A stretch of DNA of 38,318 nucleotides from contig CANQPH010000029.1 in assembly GCA_947625675.1 (NCBI GenBank), positions 1 to 38,318 of the forward strand, given 5' to 3'. The stretch comes from an uncultured Acetatifactor sp. (GTDB lineage: Bacteria; Bacillota; Clostridia; Lachnospirales; Lachnospiraceae). Position numbers and translations under genes: made by a program. This document shows, piece by piece, positions 8,439 to 16,417 of the stretch. The notes below the pieces were generated by a model. That model was not told the DNA's origin, searched no databases, and was given only the letters and a program-made list of their open reading frames with translations. How positions within the stretch are numbered: the stretch's first letter is position 1; each line of letters begins with the position of its first letter.

Positions 8439-9080
8439 ATGGCTAAGATTACGGGGTTGGAGAAACCGGAAGAACTGCCGGAAAAAGTGAGAGCGATATA
8501 TGACTCCGTCCTCCAGGCCGTGGAGGAAGGAAGGGATCTTTCGGAACTGACGGTGTCCGGCATTACCGGACGGGCCGGGATCGGCAAGGGGACGGCGTAT
8601 GATTATTTTGATTCCAAGGAAGAGATCATCGCCTGTGCCGTGGTGTTTTTGATGAACCAGATTTTAACGAAGCTGGAAGCGCAGTTGGCTGCCATGGACA
8701 GCCTGGAACGACAGATCGACTTCCTGTTTGACTGGGTGACGGGGAATTTTCGAGAAAGGAAATGCTTTTATCGGTTCCTGCACCTATTGACGGACAGCGC
8801 CTATATCGGTCAGCTGATCCGCCAGAAAACCGTGGAAGGGGGCGGGCGGGAGACCCGTCCCATGACCCTGTTCCGAGACATTGCTCAGGCGGCTGCGGAC
8901 AGGGGGGAGATTCCGGCGGAATTCGGGACGGATTACGTGGCCTATACGATCTGCGCCAGGCTGATCGCTTTGATCAGTTATCTTCATATGGAATCGTATC
9001 GGGAGGAGGAGCTGGCCGATCTGCACCGGAAGCTGGCGCAGGGCCTGCAGAGGGAGCTCTGCGCAGGGAGAAGAGCATAG
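8439..9080 (+). CDS. TetR/AcrR-family repressor of the efflux operon
   Basis: Transcriptional repressor with an N-terminal helix-turn-helix (residues about 22-60: LTVSGITGRAGIGKGTAYDYFDSKEEII) and a helical ligand-binding C-terminal domain, 213 aa as usual for TetR. It begins 5 nt after the permease stop. ATG at 8439 is preferred over the in-frame TTG at 8430 because AGAGAGG (8423-8429) lies 9 nt upstream of the ATG and touches the TTG. Co-transcription with the permease from a promoter carrying a perfect palindrome suggests feedback control, relieved when an efflux substrate binds the regulator (inference from the family). Confidence 0.9.
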   Translation: MAKITGLEKPEELPEKVRAIYDSVLQAVEEGRDLSELTVSGITGRAGIGKGTAYDYFDSKEEIIACAVVFLMNQILTKLEAQLAAMDSLERQIDFLFDWVTGNFRERKCFYRFLHLLTDSAYIGQLIRQKTVEGGGRETRPMTLFRDIAQAAADRGEIPAEFGTDYVAYTICARLIALISYLHMESYREEELADLHRKLAQGLQRELCAGRRA

Positions 9081-9187
9081 GAAATATATGTTTGATTATT
9101 TGCAATCCCCTGCCGGAGGAGGCCACTTTCGACCTTATCTCCAAGGCCTTGTAATTGTCTAAAGTTGTCTAATACATTTTTAGATAC

Positions 9188-9226
9188 AAAGGAAAGCGGA
9201 AGCCCGCATAAAAAGTGGGTTTCCGC
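9188..9226 (-). terminator. stem-loop terminator downstream of tRNA-Thr
   Basis: On the minus strand, GCGGAAACCC pairs with GGGCTTCCGC (one mismatch) around an AT-rich loop, followed by TTTCCTTT. It lies just past the tRNA 3' end. The T-tract is interrupted, so efficiency is uncertain. Confidence 0.55.
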
Positions 9227-9237
9227 ACATGGAAAAA

Positions 9238-9310
9238 AGCTGCTGACGGGAATCGGACCCGTGACCTCCGCACTACCAATGCGACGCTCTACCGACTGAG
9301 CCACAGCAGC
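9238..9310 (-). tRNA. tRNA-Thr (anticodon GGT)
   Basis: Read on the minus strand, this forms a full cloverleaf: 7-bp acceptor GCTGCTG/CAGCAGC, D arm GCTC-AGTCGGTA-GAGC, anticodon stem TCGCA/TGCGG with loop TTGGTAG giving anticodon GGT (decodes ACC and ACU), and T arm ACGGG-TCCGATT-CCCGT. Length is 73 nt with discriminator U; the 3' CCA is not encoded. The T loop starts TCC rather than the usual TTC. Confidence 0.95.
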
Positions 9311-9344
9311 GCTCCGGGACTGCCTTTCGCAATCACCGTTTGGT

Positions 9345-9373
9345 ATTGTAACAAAAGATGACATCTTTGTCAA
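9345..9373 (-). promoter_or_regulatory. promoter of tRNA-Thr
   Basis: On the minus strand: TTGACA (9368-9373), 17-bp spacer, TACAAT (9345-9350), ending about 35 bp before the tRNA 5' end. The spacer contains the perfect inverted repeat AAGATG-T-CATCTT. Confidence 0.85.
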
Positions 9374-9399
9374 GCAAAATTATGAATTATTTCAAAAAA

Positions 9400-9684
9400 T
9401 TATAAGTATTCATTTCGGGAGTGCTTCATGATAAATCGCACCCGGATTCCCATCTCGTCACAAACGGACTGCACGATCTCTTCTGCCTCGGCCACGGAAT
9501 TCTCGTTGACGCAAATGATGCAGACGCCCTTCCTCTTGCTGAAGATAGAAGTTTTAGGCCAGCGGATATAATACGAAATGCGATTCCTCAGAAGGGCCCT
9601 TTCAATTTCCCGTTTTCCTTCCGGATCGTTGATTTCACACAATTCCATCTCATTATTTACCTTGGCAGGCGTATACATAGGCAT
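9400..9684 (-). CDS. small uncharacterised protein (DUF2007-like guess)
   Basis: A 94-aa soluble protein without signal peptide or membrane segment. The pattern of a strand, a long helix, a strand (KRKGVCIICVNE) and a second helix (SVAEAEEIVQSVCDEMG) resembles a small alpha/beta ferredoxin-like fold such as the DUF2007 signal-transducing-like family, but the match is not firm. The ATG at 9684 has GGAGAA about 9 nt upstream. A terminator and its own promoter separate it from the upstream penicillin-binding protein gene, so it is probably monocistronic. Function unknown. Confidence 0.72.
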   Translation of the reverse strand: MPMYTPAKVNNEMELCEINDPEGKREIERALLRNRISYYIRWPKTSIFSKRKGVCIICVNENSVAEAEEIVQSVCDEMGIRVRFIMKHSRNEYL

Positions 9685-9751
9685 GATTCTGTTCTCCTTC
9701 TATCTTCTGACTTGTTCTGCAGGCTAATATAGAGAATCCCCATACAGACTT

Positions 9752-9780
9752 ATTATATCAGAAAACGATTGGAATGAAAA
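9752..9780 (-). promoter_or_regulatory. extended -10 promoter of the 94-aa protein gene
   Basis: On the minus strand, TGATATAAT (an extended -10, TGnTATAAT; TATAAT at 9752-9757) with only a weak T-rich -35 about 17 bp upstream. It abuts the terminator of the preceding gene. Confidence 0.65.
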
Positions 9781-9830
9781 GATGAAATTTCTGTTTTTTC
9801 AGGAAAGGGCCTTTCCCGAAATTTCATCTT
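9775..9830 (-). terminator. terminator of the class A PBP gene
   Basis: On the minus strand a 13-bp perfect stem AAGATGAAATTTC/GAAATTTCATCTT encloses a second inner hairpin (GGAAAGG/CCTTTCC) and is followed by a short T-run. It lies about 20 bp past the PBP stop. Confidence 0.75.
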
Positions 9831-9851
9831 CGGGGTCCGTCAATGGGTACC

Positions 9852-12443
9852 TCACTCCGGATTCGGGGCCACATATGCCCCGTTGTGGGAACATCTGGGC
9901 ATGGATTGAGGCGAAGAGATGGAACCGTCCGGGTTCACCACGGTGGAGGAACCGGACCAGAGGGCCTCGCTTTCCGGGGCGTACTGAAGGTTATAGACGC
10001 CCTGCACCTGGTAGGGGCATTCCGGGGAAGCCGGGAGACCCTCCAACTGGCAGATGGGGCCCTGATAATGCATGTCGCAGCTCTCCTTGGGGACATTGCC
10101 TTCCGCAAAGATTTCCGTGGTCAGGAAGGCGTCGCACAGGCCGGGAATGGGCAGCTTGCCGGACCTGGAGCAGACCGTCTGGGAGACGATGCCCTCGGGA
10201 ATGGTGAATTGTTCGTTGGGCAGATCTTCGTGAACCTGGGACATGATGCTTCTCCAGAGGGTTCTGGCCAGGCGGCGCTCTTCCTTGGTCAGGGAGCGGT
10301 TGTTGTTGTCAAAGCCCACCCAGGTGGTACAGGTGTAATAGGGGGTAAAGCCCGCAAACCAGACGTCCATATTGTTGTTGGTAGTACCGGTCTTGCCGGC
10401 GATGGCCATGTTGGGGAACCGGGCGCTGGTGCCTGTGGCCCCGGAGGCGGTCACCACGTCCACCATGGCGCTGGTGAGCAGATAAGCGGTGGTCTCCTTG
10501 ATCACCTGCCTGCTGTTGGGGGCGGTGTTGTCCAGGAGGACATTGCCGTCCGCATCCAGAACCCGTGTATAGAGCTTGGGTTCGATGTAGGCGCCCATAT
10601 TGGCGATGGAAGCGTAAGCGGCGCAGAGCTCGATATTTTTTACACCCTCCGTAATGCCGCCGATGGCCAGAGGCTGTCTGTTGTCGTAAAAGATCTGGTT
10701 GCCGATTTGTTTGCCGTTGGCCAGGGTGGTGAAGCCGAAATTCAACAGATAATCGAAGCCCAGCTGGGGCCCGATCTGGGTGAGGGTCTTCACCGCAATG
10801 ATGTTCCGGGACCGATAGATGGCCGTGCGGATGGGCATCACATTGTTGGTGTAGGTGCGGTCGTCGTTGTGAACGGGTTTCCCGTCTTCATAATTGAAAG
10901 GCGTGTCATTGAACACGGTGGCCAGGGTCAGCCCTGCGGAATCCAGGGCCGGGGCATAGGCGGCCAGGATCTTGAAGGTGGATCCGGGCTGACGGGTGGA
11001 ACTGGTGGCCCGGTTCAGGGTGAGCCTGCCTTCTTTGGCGCCGCGGCCGCCCGCCATGGCCACCACGTAGCCCGTATGCTGATCGATCACTACCACGGAG
11101 GTCTGGGGCTGTACCGTGAAGGAATAGCGGTGGACGATGTTTTCTTCGTCCACGCCGGGAGCCATGGCCGCTTCATAGGTGGCGATGGCTTCCAGGCCTT
11201 CGTCCTGGGAACTGAAAATCAGGTCAAAGGAGGAATCTCCGTTTTCCTTGAACCAGGCTACCATGTTCTCCTTGCTGTAGTTGGTGGAACTGCCGTCTTC
11301 ATTTATGACGGAAAGAGCGTAATCCAATTCCCAGTCACTGGCTTCCGGGAAAACGTCTGGGCTGGCCAGGGAGGCGTCCACAATGGCCTGAATTTCTGAA
11401 TCCAGGGTGGAATACACCTTCAGACCGCCGGACATGACCAGATTCACGGCCATGGATTCACTCATGCCCTGCTCCACCAGATCCTCCTGGATCTGACGCT
11501 GCAAAGCGTCCGTGAAATAAGTGCCGGTGTTGGAATTGCTGTCCAGATACTGGGTGTTGCTGTTTTGGATCCTTTCATAGACCGCATCCGTGTCGGCGAT
11601 GGCCGCATCATATTCCGCCTTGGTGATGAATTCCAGTTCCAGCATCTTGTCCAAGCAGGCTTTCCGGCGCTCTTGGTTGTGCTCCGGATGGCTGATGGGA
11701 TTGTAGCGGCTGGGATTCTGGGTGATGCTGGCGATGACGGCGCACTCCGATATGGTCAGTTCGCTGCAGGGTTTCCCGAAATACCGCTGGGAAGCGGCTT
11801 CCACGCCCAAAGTGTTCTGGCCGCAGTTGATGGTGTTCATATAGGCCAGGAGCACCTGATCTTTTTCCGTGTTCTTGGTCACCTCGATGGCCAGATACTG
11901 CTCCTGGAATTTTCTCTTGATCTTTTTGATATAGTTGTCGCCTTCGCTGGTCCAGTCCGTGAAAATGGCGTTCTTCAGGACCTGTTGGGTGATGGTGCTG
12001 CCACCCTGGGTCCTGTGGAATCCGGAAATCACGAACTGATAGGCGGCCCGGAACAGGGCCTTGACGTCGATACCGTTGTGCTGATAGAAGCGTTCATCCT
12101 CTATGGCGATAAAGGCTTCTCCCAGATGCTTGGGCACCTGGTCCCAGGTCACGATGATGCGGTTGGCGTTGCTGCCCACGAAACGGTCGATCTCGTTGCC
12201 CTGGTTGTCATAGACGTGGGACACCTGTCCGGAGGGCACCAGGGACGCCACCTGGATCTTGGGGGCGGAAGCGATGATTCCCTTGAACATGCCAATGCCC
12301 GTGGCGATGCCGATGATGCCTGCCGAGACGCAGGCCAACAAAAACACGATTAAAACGGTGAGCGCCAGCTTCCGGCCCAGCTTGGTGGACTTGGAATTCA
12401 AGGCTTTCTGACGGTCGCGAACCCCTTTTCTGCTATAATTCAT
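9852..12443 (-). CDS. class A penicillin-binding protein (PBP1a-type transglycosylase/transpeptidase)
   Basis: Bifunctional peptidoglycan synthase, 863 aa, anchored by one N-terminal TM helix (residues about 26-52) with the enzyme outside the membrane. The GT51 glycosyltransferase domain shows E115 in IAIEDERFYQH and GGSTITQQVLKN. The transpeptidase domain has the active-site Ser488 in GSTFK, an SRN triad and K684-T-G. The C-terminal end is Cys-rich and Pro-rich (TVCSRSGKLPIPGLC, ECPYQVQG). The open frame continues upstream to 13142, but that part is antisense to yigZ. ATG at 12443 is chosen because GGAG lies 7 nt upstream and the TM helix follows directly. Divergent from yigZ. Confidence 0.94.
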   Translation of the reverse strand: MNYSRKGVRDRQKALNSKSTKLGRKLALTVLIVFLLACVSAGIIGIATGIGMFKGIIASAPKIQVASLVPSGQVSHVYDNQGNEIDRFVGSNANRIIVTWDQVPKHLGEAFIAIEDERFYQHNGIDVKALFRAAYQFVISGFHRTQGGSTITQQVLKNAIFTDWTSEGDNYIKKIKRKFQEQYLAIEVTKNTEKDQVLLAYMNTINCGQNTLGVEAASQRYFGKPCSELTISECAVIASITQNPSRYNPISHPEHNQERRKACLDKMLELEFITKAEYDAAIADTDAVYERIQNSNTQYLDSNSNTGTYFTDALQRQIQEDLVEQGMSESMAVNLVMSGGLKVYSTLDSEIQAIVDASLASPDVFPEASDWELDYALSVINEDGSSTNYSKENMVAWFKENGDSSFDLIFSSQDEGLEAIATYEAAMAPGVDEENIVHRYSFTVQPQTSVVVIDQHTGYVVAMAGGRGAKEGRLTLNRATSSTRQPGSTFKILAAYAPALDSAGLTLATVFNDTPFNYEDGKPVHNDDRTYTNNVMPIRTAIYRSRNIIAVKTLTQIGPQLGFDYLLNFGFTTLANGKQIGNQIFYDNRQPLAIGGITEGVKNIELCAAYASIANMGAYIEPKLYTRVLDADGNVLLDNTAPNSRQVIKETTAYLLTSAMVDVVTASGATGTSARFPNMAIAGKTGTTNNNMDVWFAGFTPYYTCTTWVGFDNNNRSLTKEERRLARTLWRSIMSQVHEDLPNEQFTIPEGIVSQTVCSRSGKLPIPGLCDAFLTTEIFAEGNVPKESCDMHYQGPICQLEGLPASPECPYQVQGVYNLQYAPESEALWSGSSTVVNPDGSISSPQSMPRCSHNGAYVAPNPE

Positions 12444-12515
12444 AAGAAACTCCAATCTGATAATGACAAATATAAATCGTTGAAATGAGAATTTGCAGTA
12501 TATAAAAACAATGTT

Positions 12516-12544
12516 ATTATACCAAAAAAATTCAGGTAAATAAA
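12516..12544 (-). promoter_or_regulatory. extended -10 promoter of the PBP gene
   Basis: On the minus strand, TGGTATAAT (extended -10; TATAAT at 12516-12521) with a poor T-rich -35 near 12539-12544. It lies about 75 bp upstream of the PBP start. Confidence 0.65.
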
Positions 12545-12582
12545 GCATTATTTGGAATATTAAGAATTGTTTCACATTTCTT

Positions 12583-12611
12583 TTGCTTTTATGCCCGAAA
12601 TATTGTATGAT
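12583..12611 (+). promoter_or_regulatory. promoter of yigZ
   Basis: TTGCTT (12583-12588), 17-bp spacer, TATGAT (12606-12611). Transcription would start near 12618, which excludes in-frame starts further upstream (12567, 12591) and supports the GTG at 12663 for yigZ. Confidence 0.6.
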
Positions 12612-12662
12612 AACATTGTTATTTATTATGGAAGAAAAAGCGTTGCAGGGAGGGTGAACGGG

Positions 12663-13319
12663 GTGAGGTCGATACCTGAGAAGGGCTGCAGGATCCTGCT
12701 GGAAGGCGGCACGGGGGAGATCGTGGAGAAGAAATCCCGGTTTATCGCCACCGCTAGGAAGGTGGAATCGGAAGAGGAAGCGGCCGCCTTTATCGAAGAG
12801 ATGAAGAAAAAGTATTGGGACGCCAGGCACAACTGCTCCGCCTTCGTGATCGGCAGGAGGGGAGAGCTGACCCGGTGCAGCGATGACGGAGAACCCAGCG
12901 GCACGGCCGGCCGGCCCATGCTGGAGGTGCTTCTGGGGGAAGGGATCCGCAATGTGGCGGTGGTGGTGACCCGTTATTTCGGAGGGACCCTGTTGGGCAC
13001 GGGCGGATTGGTGAGAGCTTATACTCAGGCCGTCAAAGCTGCCTTGGAGCGATGCGTCATCGGGGTGGAACGTCCCGGCCAGGAGATTCAGATTACGGCG
13101 AATTACACGGATCTGGGCAGGATCCAGTACTTGCTGGGTCAAAAGGGGATCACGCCCTTGTCCAGCGAATATACGGACCAGGTAAGGCTGGTCTTATTGA
13201 TCCCGGCGGAAACCAACGATGAACTGCGCAGGGAGCTGACGGAGGCTACAGGCGGAAGGGTGGTCTGGGAAAAAAGGGACGAATACTATTTTGTTGACAA
13301 AGAATCTTCAAACGGTTAA
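12663..13319 (+). CDS. YigZ/IMPACT-family protein
   Basis: UPF0029/IMPACT-type protein, 218 aa from the chosen start (family about 205-215). The N-terminal domain has the signature GEIVEKKSRFIATA, WDARHNCSAFVIG, DDGEPSGTAGRPML and VVVTRYFGGTLLGTGGLVRAY; the C-terminal ferredoxin-like domain is DUF1949-type (ITANYTDLGRIQYLL). The family is linked to translation regulation and is otherwise poorly understood. GTG at 12663 has AGGGAGG (12647-12653) 9 nt upstream and begins about 13 residues before EIVEKKSRF, as in relatives. The frame is open upstream, but a promoter lies inside that part. Confidence 0.88.
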   Translation: MRSIPEKGCRILLEGGTGEIVEKKSRFIATARKVESEEEAAAFIEEMKKKYWDARHNCSAFVIGRRGELTRCSDDGEPSGTAGRPMLEVLLGEGIRNVAVVVTRYFGGTLLGTGGLVRAYTQAVKAALERCVIGVERPGQEIQITANYTDLGRIQYLLGQKGITPLSSEYTDQVRLVLLIPAETNDELRRELTEATGGRVVWEKRDEYYFVDKESSNG

Positions 13320-13326
13320 AATAGCA

Positions 13327-13404
13327 GTATCGAAGTGATCCTTTGGAGGAAAATAACGAACGTATCGAAGAGATCCCTTGGAGGAAAATAACGAGCATTT
13401 CGAA
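13327..13404 (+). repeat. 35-bp tandem repeat in the yigZ-mgtE gap
   Basis: Units begin at 13327 and 13362 and match closely (GTATCGAAG, then TTGGAGGAAAATAACGA); a third, partial unit starts at 13397 (ATTTCGAAAGG). Each full unit contains a GGAGGA Shine-Dalgarno-like core. Confidence 0.75.
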
Positions 13405-13418
13405 AGGAGGTGGTGTTT

Positions 13419-13562
13419 TTGAAGAACGGAACGAGTACGGGCAGTACGGACAATCCCCTCCCCGGGTCGTGTCCTGGGAAACGCAGAAGCACCGCCGGTG
13501 CAGATTATAATTGCATAAAGGAGAAATGCTTATGGAACAGATTCAGGAGATCGAGATTTTAA
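13419..13562 (+). CDS. candidate 47-aa leader ORF before mgtE
   Basis: A very strong ribosome site AAAGGAGG (13403-13410) lies 8 nt before a TTG at 13419. The ORF of 47 codons is rich in Gly, Ser, Thr, Pro and basic residues, and its end overlaps the first 31 nt of mgtE in another frame. It may be a leader peptide that couples to or regulates mgtE, or the strong site may be a by-product of the adjacent repeat, whose units carry GGAGGA. No homology recognised; weakly supported. Confidence 0.3.
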   Translation: MKNGTSTGSTDNPLPGSCPGKRRSTAGADYNCIKEKCLWNRFRRSRF

Positions 13563-14881
13563 GGGAACTGTTGGATGGCAAGCAGTATACGAAGCTCCGC
13601 CAGCACCTGGCCGAGCTGAACGATGCGGATATCGCCGCCCTGATGGAAGACTTGCAGGAGGAAGAAATGCTGAAGTGCTTCCGTATCCTGCCCAAGGATT
13701 TGGCGGCGGACGTTTTTTCGTACCTGGACGTGGACAACCAGCATCTGATCATCACCTCCCTGTCGGAACGGGAGGCGGCCAACATCATCGACAACCTGAT
13801 GGCGGACGATGCAGTGGACATGCTGGAGGAGATGCCGGCCAACGTGGTGAAGAAGCTTCTGGCCAACGCCAGCCCCGAGACCCGCAGGGATATCAACCAG
13901 CTGCTCCGTTATCCGGAGGACTCCGCCGGAAGCATCATGACGGTGGAGTACGTGGATCTGAAGGAAAATCTGACGGTTGGACAGGCCATTGAGCGGATCC
14001 GGAAGGTGGGGGTGGATCGGGAGACTATCAACATCTGCTACGTCCTGGACGCCCAGAGGAAGCTGGTGGGGACGGTGGCCCTTCGTTACCTCTTGCTCAG
14101 CGGGGAGGACGAGGTCATCTCAGACATCATGCATGAGAACGTGATTTCCGTCAACACCCTCATGGATCAGGAGGAAGTTGCGGCCCAGTTCAAAAAATAT
14201 GACTTCACGGCCATGCCCGTGGTGGACAACGAGGACCGCCTGGTGGGCATCATCACCGTGGACGATATCGTGGATATCCTGGAAGAAGAGACCACGGAAG
14301 ATATGGAAAAGATGGCGGCTATCGTGCCCAGCGACAAGCCCTATATGAAAACGGGGATCTGGGAGACTTTTAAAAAGAGGATTCCCTGGCTGCTGCTTTT
14401 GATGGTGTCAGCCACTTTTACCGGACAGATCATCACCTCTTTCGAGGATGCCCTCAGCGTCTACGTGGCGCTCACCGCCTTTATTCCCATGCTGATGGAT
14501 ACTGGCGGCAATGCCGGGGGCCAGGCCAGTGTGACCGTCATCCGCGGGCTGTCCCTGGGAGAGATCGAATACCGGGACGTGCCCCGGGTGTTGTGGAAGG
14601 AAATCCGGGTGGCCCTTTTGTGCGGCGCAGCTCTGGCGGTGGCCAATTTTGCCAAGCTCATGCTCTTTGACCGGCTGAGCCTGGAAGTGGCCCTGGTGGT
14701 GTGCCTGACCCTGGTGGCGGCGGTGATCATGGCCATGGTGGTAGGCTGCGTCCTGCCGATTTTGGCCAAACGCATCGGTTTTGACCCGGCGGTGATGGCC
14801 AGTCCCTTTATCACCACCATCGTGGACGCTTTGTCACTGCTGGCGTATTTCAGGATCGCTACCGTGATCCTGCATATTTGA
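13532..14881 (+). CDS. mgtE: magnesium transporter MgtE
   Basis: Mg2+-gated channel/transporter of the cytoplasmic membrane, 449 aa (family about 450). Domains: N-terminal superhelical Mg2+-sensing domain (about 1-125), two CBS domains (about 130-255; TVEYVDLKENLTVGQAIERI and VVDNEDRLVGIITVDDIVDI), the plug helix, then five TM helices (about 280-449), including PMLMDTGGNAGGQASVTVIRG, the pore signature. ATG at 13532 has AGGAG 8 nt upstream; the in-frame TTG at 13511 precedes that site and is rejected. A 212-nt leader separates it from yigZ; no M-box riboswitch was recognised there. It ends in a strong bidirectional terminator. Confidence 0.95.
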   Translation: MEQIQEIEILRELLDGKQYTKLRQHLAELNDADIAALMEDLQEEEMLKCFRILPKDLAADVFSYLDVDNQHLIITSLSEREAANIIDNLMADDAVDMLEEMPANVVKKLLANASPETRRDINQLLRYPEDSAGSIMTVEYVDLKENLTVGQAIERIRKVGVDRETINICYVLDAQRKLVGTVALRYLLLSGEDEVISDIMHENVISVNTLMDQEEVAAQFKKYDFTAMPVVDNEDRLVGIITVDDIVDILEEETTEDMEKMAAIVPSDKPYMKTGIWETFKKRIPWLLLLMVSATFTGQIITSFEDALSVYVALTAFIPMLMDTGGNAGGQASVTVIRGLSLGEIEYRDVPRVLWKEIRVALLCGAALAVANFAKLMLFDRLSLEVALVVCLTLVAAVIMAMVVGCVLPILAKRIGFDPAVMASPFITTIVDALSLLAYFRIATVILHI

Positions 14882-14895
14882 AAAAGAGGAGACAT

Positions 14896-14937
14896 AAAAA
14901 ACGGTTCAGAGGGAATTGCCCTTTGAACCGTTTTTTT
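14896..14937. terminator. bidirectional terminator between mgtE and the phosphofructokinase gene
   Basis: Long stem AACGGTTCAGAGGG/CCCTTTGAACCGTT with a 5-nt loop, flanked by an A-run on the left and seven Ts on the right, so it can act for convergent transcripts on both strands. Confidence 0.93.
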
Positions 14938-15000
14938 GTACGTAATTGAAACTTCATTTTTTGATGAAGCTATTTTTTGGCGGAAGACTGCCCGTCAGGA

Positions 15001-16245
15001 TTATTTCCTCTTCAGAACCAGATGCTGAGGAAGACCGTTCACCATGAAAGGCTGATAGTCGCCCTGGATCAGGGGCTTCACGTAATCGATGAACTCTTCG
15101 GTCACGTAGTTGCCTTCCTTGTTCACCCACTCTCTGGGAACCACTTTCTCGTTGTTGGCGATGCGATGTACGTCGTAGATGCCGGCGGCGCTCATGTAAG
15201 GATCGTCGGCCACCCGGTCGATGACCACCATCTTGCCGGAATCTCCTTCGTCAGCGGCCTTTACTGCGGCACCGCCCACCATGAAGGCCTCGTCCACGTC
15301 GGTACGGGAAGCCATGTGGGAAGCGCTTCTCTGCAGGGTGGAGAACTCGATGGCCCTGGTTTTGCAGCCAATCTTGGCGCCCAGGAAGTTGGCCAGATAG
15401 GTGGCCGTGCCTGCCAGCTGCTTGTGGCCGAAAGCGTCCACGTAGTCGGCATTGGCGGCGGAAAGTTCGCACACGTAACGGCCGTCCGCCAGCTTCAAGC
15501 CTTCGGAAACGGCGATGACGATGCTGGATTTCTTCTTCATGAGCTCCTGTACCTTCTTCAGGAACTTGTCAACGTCGAACACGATCTCGGGAAGGTAGAT
15601 CAAGTCGGGACCTTCGCATTCCTCGGTTCTGGCCAGGGCGGTGGCACCGGTCAGCCATCCGGCGTTACGTCCCATGATCTCCAGGATGATGATGTTTTCC
15701 TTCTTATAATTCAGGCCAAGGGCGTCGCGGATCACTTCCTTGGTGGAAGCGGCGATGTACTTGGCGGCGCTTCCGAAGCCAGGAGTGTGGTCGGTCAGAG
15801 CCAGGTCGTTGTCGATGGTCTTGGGAACGCCCAGGAATTTCTGGCTGTGTCCCTTGATGATGGCGTAGTCGGACAGCTTCTTGATGGTGTCCATGGAATC
15901 GTTGCCCCCGATGTAGACGAAAGCTTCGATCTCTAGCTTATCCAGGATGGAGAAGATCTTCTCATAAATTTCCGGATTCTCGTGAATTTCGGGCAGCTTG
16001 TAGCGGCAGGAGCCCAGGAAAGCGGAAGGAGTCCTCTTCAGAAGCTCGATGTCCATGTCGGAATGAATCTGGGTGGACAGATCCACGTATTGTTCATCCA
16101 ACAGACCCTGGATGCCGTGCAGCATGCCATATACCTTGTGGAATCCACGTTCCTTGGCGTTCTTGTACACGCCGGCAAGGCTGGAATTGATGACGGCGGT
16201 GGGTCCGCCGGACTGACCTACGATGATGTTGCGTTTCTTTGCCAT
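15001..16245 (-). CDS. pfp: 6-phosphofructokinase, pyrophosphate-dependent type
   Basis: Glycolytic enzyme phosphorylating fructose 6-phosphate, 414 aa. VGQSGGPTAVINSSLAG is the N-terminal phosphate-donor loop. Two positions separate PPi- from ATP-dependent enzymes: ATP enzymes have GGDGS and PGTIDND, while this protein has GGNDS and PKTIDND, so the Asp and Lys diagnostic of PPi use are present. The Asn in GGND replaces the usual Asp. MGRNAGWLTGATALA is the substrate-binding motif. Use of PPi would make the step reversible and save ATP, common in anaerobic Clostridia. AAGGAGG precedes the ATG. Monocistronic, from the promoter at 16313-16341 to the shared terminator. Confidence 0.9.
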   Translation of the reverse strand: MAKKRNIIVGQSGGPTAVINSSLAGVYKNAKERGFHKVYGMLHGIQGLLDEQYVDLSTQIHSDMDIELLKRTPSAFLGSCRYKLPEIHENPEIYEKIFSILDKLEIEAFVYIGGNDSMDTIKKLSDYAIIKGHSQKFLGVPKTIDNDLALTDHTPGFGSAAKYIAASTKEVIRDALGLNYKKENIIILEIMGRNAGWLTGATALARTEECEGPDLIYLPEIVFDVDKFLKKVQELMKKKSSIVIAVSEGLKLADGRYVCELSAANADYVDAFGHKQLAGTATYLANFLGAKIGCKTRAIEFSTLQRSASHMASRTDVDEAFMVGGAAVKAADEGDSGKMVVIDRVADDPYMSAAGIYDVHRIANNEKVVPREWVNKEGNYVTEEFIDYVKPLIQGDYQPFMVNGLPQHLVLKRK

Positions 16246-16312
16246 GTAAATATAGCCTCCTTAAATATTTAAAATAAAATAAATTCTCCTCATAATCCTC
16301 AAACCATCCACC

Positions 16313-16341
16313 ATTATAGCAAAGTCATATTCTGATTGCAA
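16313..16341 (-). promoter_or_regulatory. promoter of the phosphofructokinase gene
   Basis: On the minus strand: TTGCAA (16336-16341), 17-bp spacer, TATAAT (16313-16318), also with an extended TGC before the -10. Predicted leader is about 60 nt. Confidence 0.82.
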
Positions 16342-16417
16342 CTACTAAATTCACGAAATATTGGAGAAATTCGGGGAAAATCGAGGGTGCTGGGGAGAAT
16401 CGGGCAAGGACCCCCGT

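Noticed and set aside
9081..9237. Integration remnant or att site beside tRNA-Thr
   Set aside because: Only an 8-bp direct repeat (TTGTCTAA twice, near 9155-9172) was seen; no integrase or duplicated tRNA end.
9843..12353. Long plus-strand frames opposite the PBP gene
   Set aside because: Same shadow effect; the minus strand carries GT51 and transpeptidase motifs.
12444..13142. N-terminal extension of the PBP frame on the minus strand
   Set aside because: It is antisense to yigZ and precedes the natural N-terminal TM helix; the ATG at 12443 has a good ribosome site.
13506..13511. TATAAT just upstream of mgtE as a promoter
   Set aside because: Transcription would start at the mgtE ribosome site and no -35 is visible at the right spacing.
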